Translations under genes and position numbers: made by a program
Notes under the pieces: generated by a model
What the model was told of the DNA's origin: nothing
Databases searched by the model: none
What the model saw: the letters and a program-made list of their open reading frames with translations, nothing else
DNA from: Sediminibacterium roseum
GTDB lineage: Bacteria > Bacteroidota > Bacteroidia > Chitinophagales > Chitinophagaceae
DNA length: 64,000 bases
NCBI RefSeq assembly: GCF_009939005.1
Contig: NZ_JAACJS010000002.1
Location: forward strand, 898,646 to 962,645
Direction of reading: 5' to 3'
Shown: positions 26,019-34,720 of the stretch, in pieces
Layout of the letters: each line of letters begins with the position of its first letter
Position numbering within the stretch: the stretch's first letter is position 1

Positions 26019-27635
26019 ATGAATAACAGGTTCGACTATATTATCGCAGGTGCCGGCTCGGCAGGTGCTGCATTGGCTGCGCGTGTTGCGGAAAACGGCA
26101 AGCATTCTGTGCTGTTGATTGAAGCGGGTGGCAAACCGGACAACATCTGGTTTAAAGTTCCGCTGGGAATCGGAAAGTTGCTCCACCGCGAAAAATACGT
26201 TTGGAAATTTTTCACTGAAGAAATAAAGGGCATCAACCAGCGTAGGGTTTACATGCCGCAGGGCCGTATTCTCGGAGGGTCGAGTACGGTAAACGGGATG
26301 GTATATGTGCGCGGCCTTCCTTCTAAATTCGATGAGTGGGCAAGTAATGGATGTGCGGGCTGGAGTTTTAAAGACGTTCTTCCTTATTTTAAGAGAATGG
26401 AGGATTTTCCGGGTGGCGATCCTGCGTACAGGGGAGTGGGAGGGCCGTTTAAAATCACCGAGATCAAACGCCGCGATGTGCTTAGCGAAGCATTTCGTGA
26501 ATCTTGCCTCCAGGCGGGTTATCCTGCCGTGGCCGATTACAATGCTGTAAACGGGGAAGGTGTTGGTTATCTTCAATTGAATACCCGCAATGGACTCCGT
26601 GAGAGCACGGTTACATCTTATCTTGATAAAGTAAGGAAAAACAAAAACCTCGAAATAAGAAGCAACACACTGGTAGAAAAAATCCTGGTAAAGAATAAAC
26701 AGGCCATAGGAGTGCGGTTGAGCACAAAGGGTGGCAACGCTTACGAAGTATACGCAGATAAGGAAGTGATCCTTTCTGCGGGCGCCATCAATACACCCAA
26801 ACTGCTGGAGTTGTCTGGTATCGGCAATGCAGCTTTGCTTACAAAACTTGGCATACCGGTTGTGCACGACCTGCCCGGCGTTGGCGAAAATTTCCAGGAT
26901 CATATCAATGTACGCGCCGCTTACGAATCAAAAGGCTCGTTAACCATTAATGATGCACTGAACAGCAAATGGAAAGGGTTTCAGCTCGGTCTCAGGTATA
27001 TATTACACCGCGATGGATTGCTTGCAACGCCATCTGCAACCATACAGGCAATGTTGCGAAGCGATTCTTCACTCAAAGAGCCGGACATAAAAATACAACT
27101 GGTGCACCTGAGCGAACAAGGGCGTTTCGGCGTTGCGCACAATTCGGGCGTAGATAAATTCTCCGGATTTTCAATCGGGGCATACCAGCTCTTTCCTAAA
27201 TCAGTGGGAACGGTCCACATCAAATCTGCCTTGCATACCGATGATCCGGCAATACGCCCCAATTATCTTGATCATCCTGAAGATGTAGACACCATGCTCA
27301 AGGCAGTGAAAGTGGCAAGACATGTAGCCACGCAACCTGCGCTCAAGCGGTTTGTATTGCAGGAATTAAGGCCGGGCGTTAACATGACCAACAACGAGGA
27401 ACTGGTTTCCTATATGCGCGAAGTTGGACAAACCACTTATCATGGAATCGGTACTTGCAAAATGGGAAATGATCCAATGTCGGTGGTGGATCATAAACTG
27501 CGTGTTCATGGCATCGGAAATTTGCGTATTGCCGATGCTTCGGTTATGCCGATACTCGTGGCATCTAATACCAATGCAGCTGCGATCATGATCGGAGAAA
27601 AAGCTGCTGACATCATTCTGGAAAAAAGTTTGTGA
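26019..27635 (+). CDS. GMC-family FAD-dependent alcohol oxidoreductase
   Basis: 538 residues, full length. The FAD-binding GAGSAGAALAAR is at 11-22, GGSSTVNGMVYVRG follows near 88, and the GMC signature LSAGAINTPKLLELSGIG is near 255. The active-site His475 in TYHGIGTCKMG and Asn517/Asn519 in SNTN are present. GMC enzymes oxidise primary or secondary alcohols, for example choline or glucose. A good Shine-Dalgarno (AAGGAG) precedes the ATG. It has no signal peptide, so it should act in the cytoplasm. GMC enzymes are uncommon in polysaccharide loci; it may oxidise a sugar hydroxyl to a keto or aldehyde form that an aminotransferase then uses (speculation). Confidence 0.9.
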   Translation: MNNRFDYIIAGAGSAGAALAARVAENGKHSVLLIEAGGKPDNIWFKVPLGIGKLLHREKYVWKFFTEEIKGINQRRVYMPQGRILGGSSTVNGMVYVRGLPSKFDEWASNGCAGWSFKDVLPYFKRMEDFPGGDPAYRGVGGPFKITEIKRRDVLSEAFRESCLQAGYPAVADYNAVNGEGVGYLQLNTRNGLRESTVTSYLDKVRKNKNLEIRSNTLVEKILVKNKQAIGVRLSTKGGNAYEVYADKEVILSAGAINTPKLLELSGIGNAALLTKLGIPVVHDLPGVGENFQDHINVRAAYESKGSLTINDALNSKWKGFQLGLRYILHRDGLLATPSATIQAMLRSDSSLKEPDIKIQLVHLSEQGRFGVAHNSGVDKFSGFSIGAYQLFPKSVGTVHIKSALHTDDPAIRPNYLDHPEDVDTMLKAVKVARHVATQPALKRFVLQELRPGVNMTNNEELVSYMREVGQTTYHGIGTCKMGNDPMSVVDHKLRVHGIGNLRIADASVMPILVASNTNAAAIMIGEKAADIILEKSL

Positions 27636-28243
27636 TACCGGCCATGAAGAAATTATTATTTGCCATCTATCGTTGGCCTGCACAGATTGCTTTTGTACTG
27701 CATAGCAAAAAAATGCGTTCAAGATGCCAGGCAAAAAAAAGCAGCCTACTTTATCCCAGCTGTATAATCAATAATCCGCAAAGCAACCGCAATGCGATAT
27801 CGATCGGGGAGTATACGGTTGTTCTCGGGCAGTTGTTGGTTCTTACACACTCCGGCAAAATTAGTGTAGGTGATTGTAGTTACGTCGCAGATAATACAAA
27901 AATATGGTCGGGTAACTCTATCAGTATCGGCGACCGGGTTTTTATCTCATTTGGCGTGAATATTCACGATTATGATGCGCATTCAATTTCCGCAAAGAAC
28001 CGGCACGAACAGTTTAAGGATATTTTTATAACAGGTAGATTGTTGCCATTGGGTGATATCAAGAGCAAACCAATTGTTATTGAAGATGATGCCTGGGTGG
28101 GCTTTAATGCCAGCATCCTGAAAGGCGTTACGATAGGGAGAGGGGCGATCGTGGCTGCGGGCGCGGTGGTTACGCATGATGTTGAACCCTTTACAATAGT
28201 AGCCGGAAACCCAGCGCGCACGGTTGGCAAAGCAAGCGAATAG
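27632..28243 (+). CDS. Left-handed beta-helix (hexapeptide) acyltransferase
   Basis: 203 residues with hexapeptide repeats through about 55-195, ending in the VAAGAVVTHDVEPFTIVAGNPAR block of the WbbJ/LacA-like group; catalytic His is in the NIHDYDAH region. Such enzymes O- or N-acetylate sugars with acetyl-CoA. The N-terminal 30 residues are basic and partly hydrophobic. I use the GTG at 27632, which overlaps the GMC stop (GTGA) and has GGAAAAAAG upstream; an ATG at 27644 is an alternative. It could supply the N-acetylation missing from one of the amino-sugar routes. Confidence 0.83.
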   Translation: MIPAMKKLLFAIYRWPAQIAFVLHSKKMRSRCQAKKSSLLYPSCIINNPQSNRNAISIGEYTVVLGQLLVLTHSGKISVGDCSYVADNTKIWSGNSISIGDRVFISFGVNIHDYDAHSISAKNRHEQFKDIFITGRLLPLGDIKSKPIVIEDDAWVGFNASILKGVTIGRGAIVAAGAVVTHDVEPFTIVAGNPARTVGKASE

Positions 28244-28251
28244 TTTTTGAT

Positions 28252-29445
28252 ATGAGCAGGTTGATTTTTTTTGTAGAAAGCTATACCGCCGGCGGCTCAG
28301 ACCAGGTTGCACGGGTACTACTGGAGAACCTCGCATGCGAAAAGATATACCTGATTGTAAACAGCAGCATCGACAAAAGGATCATTCTCGCACCCGGTTT
28401 GCCCGATCATGTATCCGTTTACACATACCATTTGGTTACGCCAATGGATATCGGCCTTTTTGCAAACAGGTTCCGGCACAACAAACTGATCTTTTTGACG
28501 CTGAAAGCATTTGATTATATTGTACGTTACCCCTTGTTACTGTTTTCCTTTTTTTACTTCCTGGTTTTTATGATGCGGTTTCGCGCCCATACCTTTATCG
28601 CTCACAATGGAGGATACCCGGGCGGCCTTTTTTGCGGAACAGCGGCTATGGCGTCTTACTTTTTACCCTCTGTAAAAAAACGGTTCTACGCTTTTCACAG
28701 CATGCCAAGACCGGTCGCAAAAAACCAATATTGGTTTGACCGGTTTTGGGACCATACGCTCGACAAACTGGTGACCTTCATTGCGGTTTCGAAAAAATCT
28801 GCTGAACAGATGAATGCGGTCCGGATGGTAAAACAGAAACCCATTTGCATTTACAATGGGTTAAAGCCCTCACCCCGAAAGGAATATGCCCATACACCGG
28901 TACTGAAGATCTTACACGTAGGATATTTTGATTACAACAAAAATCAGATGTTACTGGTAAAATGCATAGCCGGGTTGGTTCAATCAGGTATCATGAATAT
29001 CGCGGTAACTTTTGTAGGAGATATTGACGAGCCGGCCGCACGAAAGGAAATAGACGAATATGTTGCCGCCACCGGCATCAGCAATTACCTGACGTTTACC
29101 GGTTTTCAGAAAAATGTCACGCCCTTTTATTTGTCGCACGATATTCTTGTGTCCACTTCAAAAATCGAAAGCTTTCCCATCGTGATACTCGAAGCGATGC
29201 GCGTGGGGATGCCCGTTGTGGCTACGAAGGCGGGTGGTGTTGCAGAACAGGTCAACGATGGAATAACCGGTTACCTGGTAAATTCCGACGACATTGCGGC
29301 AATGATGCTTTGCCTGCAGTCTTTCATAGACAACAGGCACCTGATACAAACGATGGGAAGTGCAGCGCATCATTTGTTTGAATCACAGTTTACAGTGAAC
29401 CATATGATCTCGGAATATGATCATTATCTTGGATTAAAAAATTAA
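28252..29445 (+). CDS. Glycosyltransferase family 4
   Basis: 397-residue GT-B enzyme. The N-terminal YTAGGSDQVAR loop and the C-terminal STSKIESFPIVILEAM-VGMP segment with the E(x7)E retaining motif are typical of GT4. A hydrophobic stretch near residues 80-105 could anchor it to the inner membrane. It transfers a sugar from a nucleotide donor to a lipid-linked oligosaccharide. It lies 8 bases after the acyltransferase gene and 20 bases before the CDP-sugar genes. Linkage and donor are unknown. Confidence 0.85.
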   Translation: MSRLIFFVESYTAGGSDQVARVLLENLACEKIYLIVNSSIDKRIILAPGLPDHVSVYTYHLVTPMDIGLFANRFRHNKLIFLTLKAFDYIVRYPLLLFSFFYFLVFMMRFRAHTFIAHNGGYPGGLFCGTAAMASYFLPSVKKRFYAFHSMPRPVAKNQYWFDRFWDHTLDKLVTFIAVSKKSAEQMNAVRMVKQKPICIYNGLKPSPRKEYAHTPVLKILHVGYFDYNKNQMLLVKCIAGLVQSGIMNIAVTFVGDIDEPAARKEIDEYVAATGISNYLTFTGFQKNVTPFYLSHDILVSTSKIESFPIVILEAMRVGMPVVATKAGGVAEQVNDGITGYLVNSDDIAAMMLCLQSFIDNRHLIQTMGSAAHHLFESQFTVNHMISEYDHYLGLKN

Positions 29446-29465
29446 CTATACAGATATCCTCCGTT

Positions 29466-30566
29466 ATGAACGAATTAGAAAAGATCTTTAAAGGAAAAGT
29501 TGTCGTTATTACCGGCCATACTGGCTTCAAAGGAAGTTGGTTATCGCTTTGGCTGCATTCACTGGGCGCATCTGTGGTGGGGTTGGCAAATGGTGTTCCC
29601 GGAAATCCGGCTCATTTTGATGTGATTGGCCTGCACAAAGACATCAAAGATACAAGGGCCGACGTGCGTTGCGCAAAAGATGTTGAAAAGATCATCGTGG
29701 ATGCGCAACCGGATTTTGTTTTCCACCTGGCGGCGCAGGCACTCGTCCGTGATTCTTATACCAATCCCGCTGAAACCTGGGACACGAATGTAATGGGCAC
29801 CTTGCATGTGATGGAAGCATTGCGCAAGCTGGACAAAAAATGTGTAGCCGTGATGATCACAAGCGATAAATGCTACGACAACGTAGAATGGATCTGGGGT
29901 TATCGTGAAACGGATGCGTTGGGCGGCCCCGATCCGTACAGCGCCTCAAAGGGAGCTGCCGAATTGGTAATCAAATCTCAAATCAAATCTTTTTTCTCTC
30001 ACAAAGACAACAAAGTGATCATCGCTTCAGCCAGAGCGGGTAATGTGATTGGCGGAGGTGACTGGGCCGAAAACCGCATAGTTCCCGATTGTGTAAAAGC
30101 CTGGTCGAAGGATCAGACCGTTGAACTTCGCAACCCGTCTGCAACCAGGCCATGGCAGCTTGTTCTCGAACCACTAAGCGGCTATCTTACGCTCGCGGCG
30201 GCTATGTGGGGCAATGCGGCATTGCATGGGGAAGCTTTCAACTTTGGCCCATCGATTCTCCAGAACCATAGTGTTGGCGACCTGGTTGATCACATGGCTA
30301 CCTTTTGGAAGCAGGTAAAATGGAAAGACATCTCGCAATCACACGAAGGGCCGTATGAATCTACCTTGCTGAAACTCAACTGCGATAAAGCATTGCATCA
30401 CCTGAAATGGTGGGCGGCATTGGGATTTGAAGACACCGTGAAATTTACATCGGAATGGTATAAGGCATTTTACGAAAATGCCAAGGATATCCGGCAGGTG
30501 TCGTTGGATCAGATAAAATTGTATTCTTCCACAGCAAAACAAATGGGGCTATTATGGGCTCAGTAA
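29466..30566 (+). CDS. rfbG: CDP-glucose 4,6-dehydratase, RfbG
   Basis: 366-residue extended SDR that converts CDP-glucose to CDP-4-keto-6-deoxyglucose. The NAD-binding motif GHTGFKGSWL starts at residue 17 and is diagnostic for RfbG (FKGSWLSLWL). Catalytic Tyr158 and Lys162 lie in DPYSASKG, and TSDKCYDN gives the conserved Thr/Asp/Lys. The rfbF cytidylyltransferase is two genes downstream. It overlaps the RmlC-like gene by 13 bases. No CDP-4-keto-6-deoxyglucose 3-dehydratase (RfbH) was found, so the product is probably a 6-deoxy and not a 3,6-dideoxy sugar. Confidence 0.93.
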   Translation: MNELEKIFKGKVVVITGHTGFKGSWLSLWLHSLGASVVGLANGVPGNPAHFDVIGLHKDIKDTRADVRCAKDVEKIIVDAQPDFVFHLAAQALVRDSYTNPAETWDTNVMGTLHVMEALRKLDKKCVAVMITSDKCYDNVEWIWGYRETDALGGPDPYSASKGAAELVIKSQIKSFFSHKDNKVIIASARAGNVIGGGDWAENRIVPDCVKAWSKDQTVELRNPSATRPWQLVLEPLSGYLTLAAAMWGNAALHGEAFNFGPSILQNHSVGDLVDHMATFWKQVKWKDISQSHEGPYESTLLKLNCDKALHHLKWWAALGFEDTVKFTSEWYKAFYENAKDIRQVSLDQIKLYSSTAKQMGLLWAQ

Positions 30567-30973
30567 AAGACAACATCATAGTAACGCCTTTAAAACAGAT
30601 AGAAGTAAAGGGAGGTGATGTATGGCATGCATTTAAAAGGAGTGACCCCCAGTTTCGCGAATATGGTGAAGCTTACTTTTCCTGGGTAGAAGAAGGTGCG
30701 GTCAAGGCCTGGAAAAAACACAAGCGGATGACACTGAACCTGGTCGTTCCGGTAGGAACTGTCCGTTTTGTAATGATGACAGGGCAGAACGAATTTGTAA
30801 CAGAAGACATCGGCGAGGCCCGCTATGCGCGTCTGACCGTTCCGCCGGGTTTGTGGTTTGGTTTCCAGGGATTGGGGCCGGGTAAAAGTCTTGTGCTTAA
30901 TATTGCAGATATTGAGCACGATCCAGACGAAGTAGAACGAAGTTCTGTTAACGATATAAACTATAATTGGTAA
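30554..30973 (+). CDS. RmlC-like 3,5-epimerase-family cupin acting on CDP-keto-sugar
   Basis: 139-residue cupin, shorter than RmlC (about 180). The GEAYFSWVEEGAVKAWKKHKRMTLNL stretch covers the sugar-binding and His regions of dTDP-4-dehydrorhamnose epimerase relatives, with KxHKRMT in place of the usual catalytic block. Located between rfbG and rfbF, it most likely epimerises CDP-4-keto-6-deoxyglucose at one carbon. It overlaps rfbG by 13 bases. Single-site epimerisation is inferred from its short form. Confidence 0.75.
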   Translation: MGSVKDNIIVTPLKQIEVKGGDVWHAFKRSDPQFREYGEAYFSWVEEGAVKAWKKHKRMTLNLVVPVGTVRFVMMTGQNEFVTEDIGEARYARLTVPPGLWFGFQGLGPGKSLVLNIADIEHDPDEVERSSVNDINYNW

Positions 30974-30978
30974 ACAAT

Positions 30979-31743
30979 ATGAAAGTAATACTACTCGCAG
31001 GTGGTTTTGGAACCAGGTTGGCCGAATATACCGGGCTTATTCCCAAACCTATGGTGCCTATCGGCGGCAAACCTATTTTATGGCACATCATGCAGACCTA
31101 TTCAAGCTTCGGGCACAAAGATTTTTTTGTAGCCCTGGGTTATAAAGCGGAAGTGATACGCGAATATTTCTATAATTATAAAGCCCTCAACTCCGATTTT
31201 ACAGTTGACCTTAAAACGGGCAGCGTAGACTCGCATCACCAGAACGATGTGGACTGGCGGGTTACTCTGGTAGATACAGGCGAAAAGACAATGACCGGCG
31301 GCCGTGTAAAACGGCTGAAGAATTTTATAGGCGATGAACCGTGTATGATTACTTATGGCGATGGCGTAGCGAATATCGATGTGGATGCGCTTTTGAGATT
31401 CCATAAGAACCATGGAAAAATGGTAACGGTGAGTGCTGTTCGCCCTGTTGCCCGTTTCGGAGAACTGGAGATCAATGGAGATACCGTGATCAGTTTCCAG
31501 GAAAAACCGCAGCTGCAGAAAGGCTGGATCAACGGCGGATATTTTGTTGTAGAGCCGGGATTTTTCGACCTGATTAAAGACGACCAGACCCTGCTTGAGC
31601 GTGAACCACTTGAAACGGCGGCCGCACAAGGGCAACTCATGGCCTACAAACACGAAGATTTTTGGCATTGTATGGATACCAAACGTGATCATGAGTTGCT
31701 TGAATCATTATGGTTATCCGGTAAAGCGCCATGGAAAATATAA
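30979..31743 (+). CDS. rfbF: Glucose-1-phosphate cytidylyltransferase, RfbF
   Basis: 254-residue nucleotidyltransferase making CDP-glucose from CTP and glucose-1-phosphate. The motif LAGGFGTRLAEYTGLIPKPM near the N-terminus and the MITYGDGVANID and GEKTMTGGR segments are RfbF-specific. The ATG at 30979 starts the conserved sequence; an in-frame TTG at 30967 is less likely. It lies 5 bases after the epimerase gene and overlaps the SDR gene by 13 bases. The order of rfbG before rfbF is reversed compared with many loci. Confidence 0.92.
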   Translation: MKVILLAGGFGTRLAEYTGLIPKPMVPIGGKPILWHIMQTYSSFGHKDFFVALGYKAEVIREYFYNYKALNSDFTVDLKTGSVDSHHQNDVDWRVTLVDTGEKTMTGGRVKRLKNFIGDEPCMITYGDGVANIDVDALLRFHKNHGKMVTVSAVRPVARFGELEINGDTVISFQEKPQLQKGWINGGYFVVEPGFFDLIKDDQTLLEREPLETAAAQGQLMAYKHEDFWHCMDTKRDHELLESLWLSGKAPWKI

Positions 31744-32684
31744 ACGCACCCCGCAAGCATGTTCTCGTAACCGGCGGCCTCGGTTTCCTGGGTGCGCGTA
31801 TTGCGCAGTATTTATCTGCTGTTTATGAAATTACCCTCGCCACTTCCCGTACCGGGCAAGAGATCACTCCGCCGTTTTCTTTGCGGTATGTAAACTGGGA
31901 TGACCCTGCATCGCTCGAAAGAGCTTGCGCCGGTGTTGATTATGTAATTCATACGGCTGGCGTTAATGCACCCGACTCAATGGAAAACCCGGAACTCGCG
32001 CTGCTGATCAACGGTGTTGGTACACTTCGGTTGGTAAAGGCCGCAAAAAAAGCCGGAGTACAAAAGATCGTATATTTTTCTACTGCACACGTATACCGCC
32101 AACCACTCACCGGCACAATAACCGAAGATACCTGCACACTGAATCTCCATCCTTATGCTACAAGTCACCGGGCCGGAGAAGACGCAGTGCTCGCTGCCTC
32201 AGAACGAAATTTTACAACTGTCGTAATCCGGCTGTCCAATTCGTTTGGCGAGCCGGTATATGCCGCTAACAACTGCTGGTCGCTTCTTGTCAACGGACTT
32301 TGCAAACAGGTGGTTGAAACAGGCCTGTTACAATTAACATCAACAGGCTTGCAGGAAAGAGATTTTATATCGATATCCAATGTTACCCGCGCCGTTTCGT
32401 TTTTGCTCGGTTCGGATCGCGTACAGGGAATCTATAACCTGGGGAGCGGTTCATCCGTTTCCGTTTTACAAATGGCACAACACATAGCCAGGCGTGTGAA
32501 ACATGTATTGGGCTTCGATCCAATACTGCAGGTGCCCGCGGGTTCGAAGCAGGAACAGGTGGCGCCGCTGCAATTTAAAATAGAAAAATTGCGCGGTAGC
32601 GGTTTTGTCGTACAACACGATGTCGATGAAGAGGTTGACAAGCTGTTGCAATTCTGTGCGGCTCATTTTAAAAAAGCAGAATGA
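31731..32684 (+). CDS. NAD-dependent SDR, probable CDP-4-keto-6-deoxysugar reductase
   Basis: 317-residue extended SDR. The NAD motif GGLGFLGA is at 15-22. The YxxxK pair is altered: Tyr142 is present in HPYATSHRAGED, but the lysine is His146. Placed directly after rfbF with a 13-base overlap, it is the best candidate for the 4-ketoreductase that finishes a CDP-6-deoxyhexose. The Lys-to-His change might alter activity or mark a distinct subfamily. The 3' end overlaps the GT2 gene by 4 bases. Confidence 0.75.
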   Translation: MENINAPRKHVLVTGGLGFLGARIAQYLSAVYEITLATSRTGQEITPPFSLRYVNWDDPASLERACAGVDYVIHTAGVNAPDSMENPELALLINGVGTLRLVKAAKKAGVQKIVYFSTAHVYRQPLTGTITEDTCTLNLHPYATSHRAGEDAVLAASERNFTTVVIRLSNSFGEPVYAANNCWSLLVNGLCKQVVETGLLQLTSTGLQERDFISISNVTRAVSFLLGSDRVQGIYNLGSGSSVSVLQMAQHIARRVKHVLGFDPILQVPAGSKQEQVAPLQFKIEKLRGSGFVVQHDVDEEVDKLLQFCAAHFKKAE

Positions 32685-33580
32685 TGAAAGAACCGCTGGT
32701 TTCTGTTGTTATTCCCACCTATAATCATGCACAGTTTATCGGCAATGCGATACAATCGGTGCTGGATCAGAAATATCAAAACTTCGAGGTCATTGTCGTT
32801 GACAATCATTCCACTGATCAGACCAACGAGGTGCTTCAGGCATTTGGCAACGCGGTGCGAATGATCAAAGTGCACAACAACGGCGTTATCGCAGTTTCCC
32901 GAAATGCCGGCATACGTGCCGCGCAGGGAAGCGTTGTTGCGTTTTTAGATTCTGATGATTGCTGGACAGCGGATAAACTGCATCGCTGTATAGAAAAAAT
33001 AGATGTCGGCGCCGACATCGTTTTTCACGATATGGCCATAGAAGGAGAACGCAGCTTCTACCATCAGAGACGGTTGAAAGGCAGGAAAATGCTGAGCCCG
33101 GTGCTTACCGATCTGCTTGTGAACGGGAACGCTATCATCAATTCGACAGTAGTGGTGAAAAAAGACCTTCTCGAACAAATAGGGTATATATCCGAAGATG
33201 CGGAAATGGTAGCAGCGGAGGATTTCAATACATGGATTCGTATTGCAGCTGTTACCGAATCGTTCGTATACTTGCCGGTCATCCTGGGTTCATATAGGAT
33301 ACACTCTTCCGGGATGTCGAGAAAAGATATGTCGCAGCCCATGAAAAAAGCCACCGCCGCTTTTATGGACAGGCTCAGCGGAAAGCAACGCAACAAAGCA
33401 GAAGCAAGGATCGGTTATGCCCATGTAAGGTCCCTGTTTGTAAATGGAAAAGCGGCCAGGGTATCAATGACGGAACTGATGTTTATCGTACGCCATGGGC
33501 CATGGGCCATGAAAATAAAATCATTGTACATGATGCTAAACAGGTTGAGGCACAAGGAAGCCGTTAAAAAAGGGAAATGA
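32681..33580 (+). CDS. Glycosyltransferase family 2
   Basis: 299-residue GT-A enzyme. SVVIPTYNHAQF and IVVDNHSTD are the N-terminal nucleotide-binding motifs, and FLDSDDCW has the DxD-like metal site near residue 90. The Asp-rich GxDxE-like acceptor site appears as AEDFNTWIR near 185. The C-terminal 60 residues are basic. A tandem heptamer (gccatgg) lies at 33492-33511 near the end of the gene. It overlaps the SDR gene by ATGA and the Wzy-like gene by ATGA. Donor unknown; the CDP-6-deoxyhexose made upstream is one possibility. Confidence 0.87.
   Translation: MMKEPLVSVVIPTYNHAQFIGNAIQSVLDQKYQNFEVIVVDNHSTDQTNEVLQAFGNAVRMIKVHNNGVIAVSRNAGIRAAQGSVVAFLDSDDCWTADKLHRCIEKIDVGADIVFHDMAIEGERSFYHQRRLKGRKMLSPVLTDLLVNGNAIINSTVVVKKDLLEQIGYISEDAEMVAAEDFNTWIRIAAVTESFVYLPVILGSYRIHSSGMSRKDMSQPMKKATAAFMDRLSGKQRNKAEARIGYAHVRSLFVNGKAARVSMTELMFIVRHGPWAMKIKSLYMMLNRLRHKEAVKKGK
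33492..33511. repeat. Tandem heptamer gccatgg, nearly three copies
   Basis: Two full copies and six bases of a third copy of gccatgg occur within the coding sequence of the GT2 gene, about 70 bases before its stop. A change of one copy (7 bases) would shift the frame of the last 24 or so codons. Composition alone could produce it; the array is short. Confidence 0.6.
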
Positions 33581-34689
33581 GCAGGCGTATAAACGATTTT
33601 ACAACCCTTTTTATCGTTCCGCTGATGATTCTCGTAGTTATGCTTGCAGGCACCACAATGAGTTTGTTACAGCATGCGGCAGAATTATTATTGCTCATCA
33701 TCCTTGCCATTGGCATCTACTCTTACCGGCTTACGCGGGCCGAGATCATTTTGCTCATTACCTTTTGTTTTGCGCAAACAGGTTCTTTTTTTGTTAACGA
33801 TCTTTCGATCTTCCTGCTTAATGCCAAACAGTTTGGACTCGGTATACTGTCACTCATTTATTTCAGGCGCAATGCTAAAGGTTCTGTTTTTTTATCGGCG
33901 GCCGTCGTCGTTTGTATATTTCTTGTTTTTTTTGAAAGCCTTACCGGCGCCTTCCCATTCGATATACGACCGATATTGTCTACAATGCGTGATTCCTATG
34001 GATCGCGGGCTATTGGCCTTTTCCTGAATTATCATTATACTTCATTTTTTCTCGGGATATTCTTTGTTGGATATACGATCAGGCGGAGGGCTTATTTTAT
34101 CGATTTCCTTTCGTTGTGGTTCATCAGCGTTAAAACAAATGTGATCGGTTACGCACTGCAAAAAATATTTTCTTTCGCACAGAAACGTATAAAATTCCTG
34201 CAGTCGACCAAAGCAGTGGTGCTGCTGGCAATTGGCTGTATCATCTTTCTTATTACTTCTGTACTCGCTATTCTTGAACTTTTCAAAGAATACAATTACG
34301 GTTACAACAGTGCGTACGTAGTATTGACACAGTTCGTTGATCCCAGGTCATACCTGCAGGCCTTTTATATATTTCCTACAGATGTAGTAAAATACCTCGG
34401 TGAAGTGGCACTGTTCGATTACCCGGAACTTACAGATGTATCTTTCTCCGATCACGGAAGCGAATTGTCGATCGTGCGATTTCTCGTACAGGGCGGCGTA
34501 TTTCTAGCAGCTTCTTTCCTGTACAATGTATTCAAAAACTTTACAAGGTTCCGGGTGTTTATTTTCATCAGCTTGTTCCATTACAGTTTCATATTGAGCC
34601 CGCTCATTGTTTACGTGATGTCTGTTTACGAGTTCGAAGGCGAACATGAAATGGAGCGGGAACTAAGGCTGCAGCAAGCCAGCATTTGA
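33577..34689 (+). CDS. Polytopic membrane protein, O-antigen polymerase (Wzy)-like
   Basis: 370 residues with about ten hydrophobic segments and a large periplasmic loop near residues 250-310 (ELFKEYNYGYNSAY to SFSDHGSELSIVRF). The topology, the location between a GT2 and nucleotidyltransferase genes, and the absence of another polymerase in this part of the cluster suggest Wzy. The protein family has poor sequence conservation, so no catalytic motif can be cited. A second Wzy/ligase-like protein starts at 63350. The start overlaps the GT2 gene by ATGA; 31 bases separate it from the next gene. Confidence 0.6.
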   Translation: MSRRINDFTTLFIVPLMILVVMLAGTTMSLLQHAAELLLLIILAIGIYSYRLTRAEIILLITFCFAQTGSFFVNDLSIFLLNAKQFGLGILSLIYFRRNAKGSVFLSAAVVVCIFLVFFESLTGAFPFDIRPILSTMRDSYGSRAIGLFLNYHYTSFFLGIFFVGYTIRRRAYFIDFLSLWFISVKTNVIGYALQKIFSFAQKRIKFLQSTKAVVLLAIGCIIFLITSVLAILELFKEYNYGYNSAYVVLTQFVDPRSYLQAFYIFPTDVVKYLGEVALFDYPELTDVSFSDHGSELSIVRFLVQGGVFLAASFLYNVFKNFTRFRVFIFISLFHYSFILSPLIVYVMSVYEFEGEHEMERELRLQQASI

Positions 34690-34720
34690 TAAGTCTTCAA
34701 TCAACCATAAATAAATTTAC

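Noticed and set aside
25980..26903. Long open frame on the minus strand (307 codons) across the methyltransferase end and GMC gene
   Set aside because: It is a shadow of the GMC coding sequence: the plus-strand protein has full FAD and GMC motifs, and the antisense translation has no recognisable domain.
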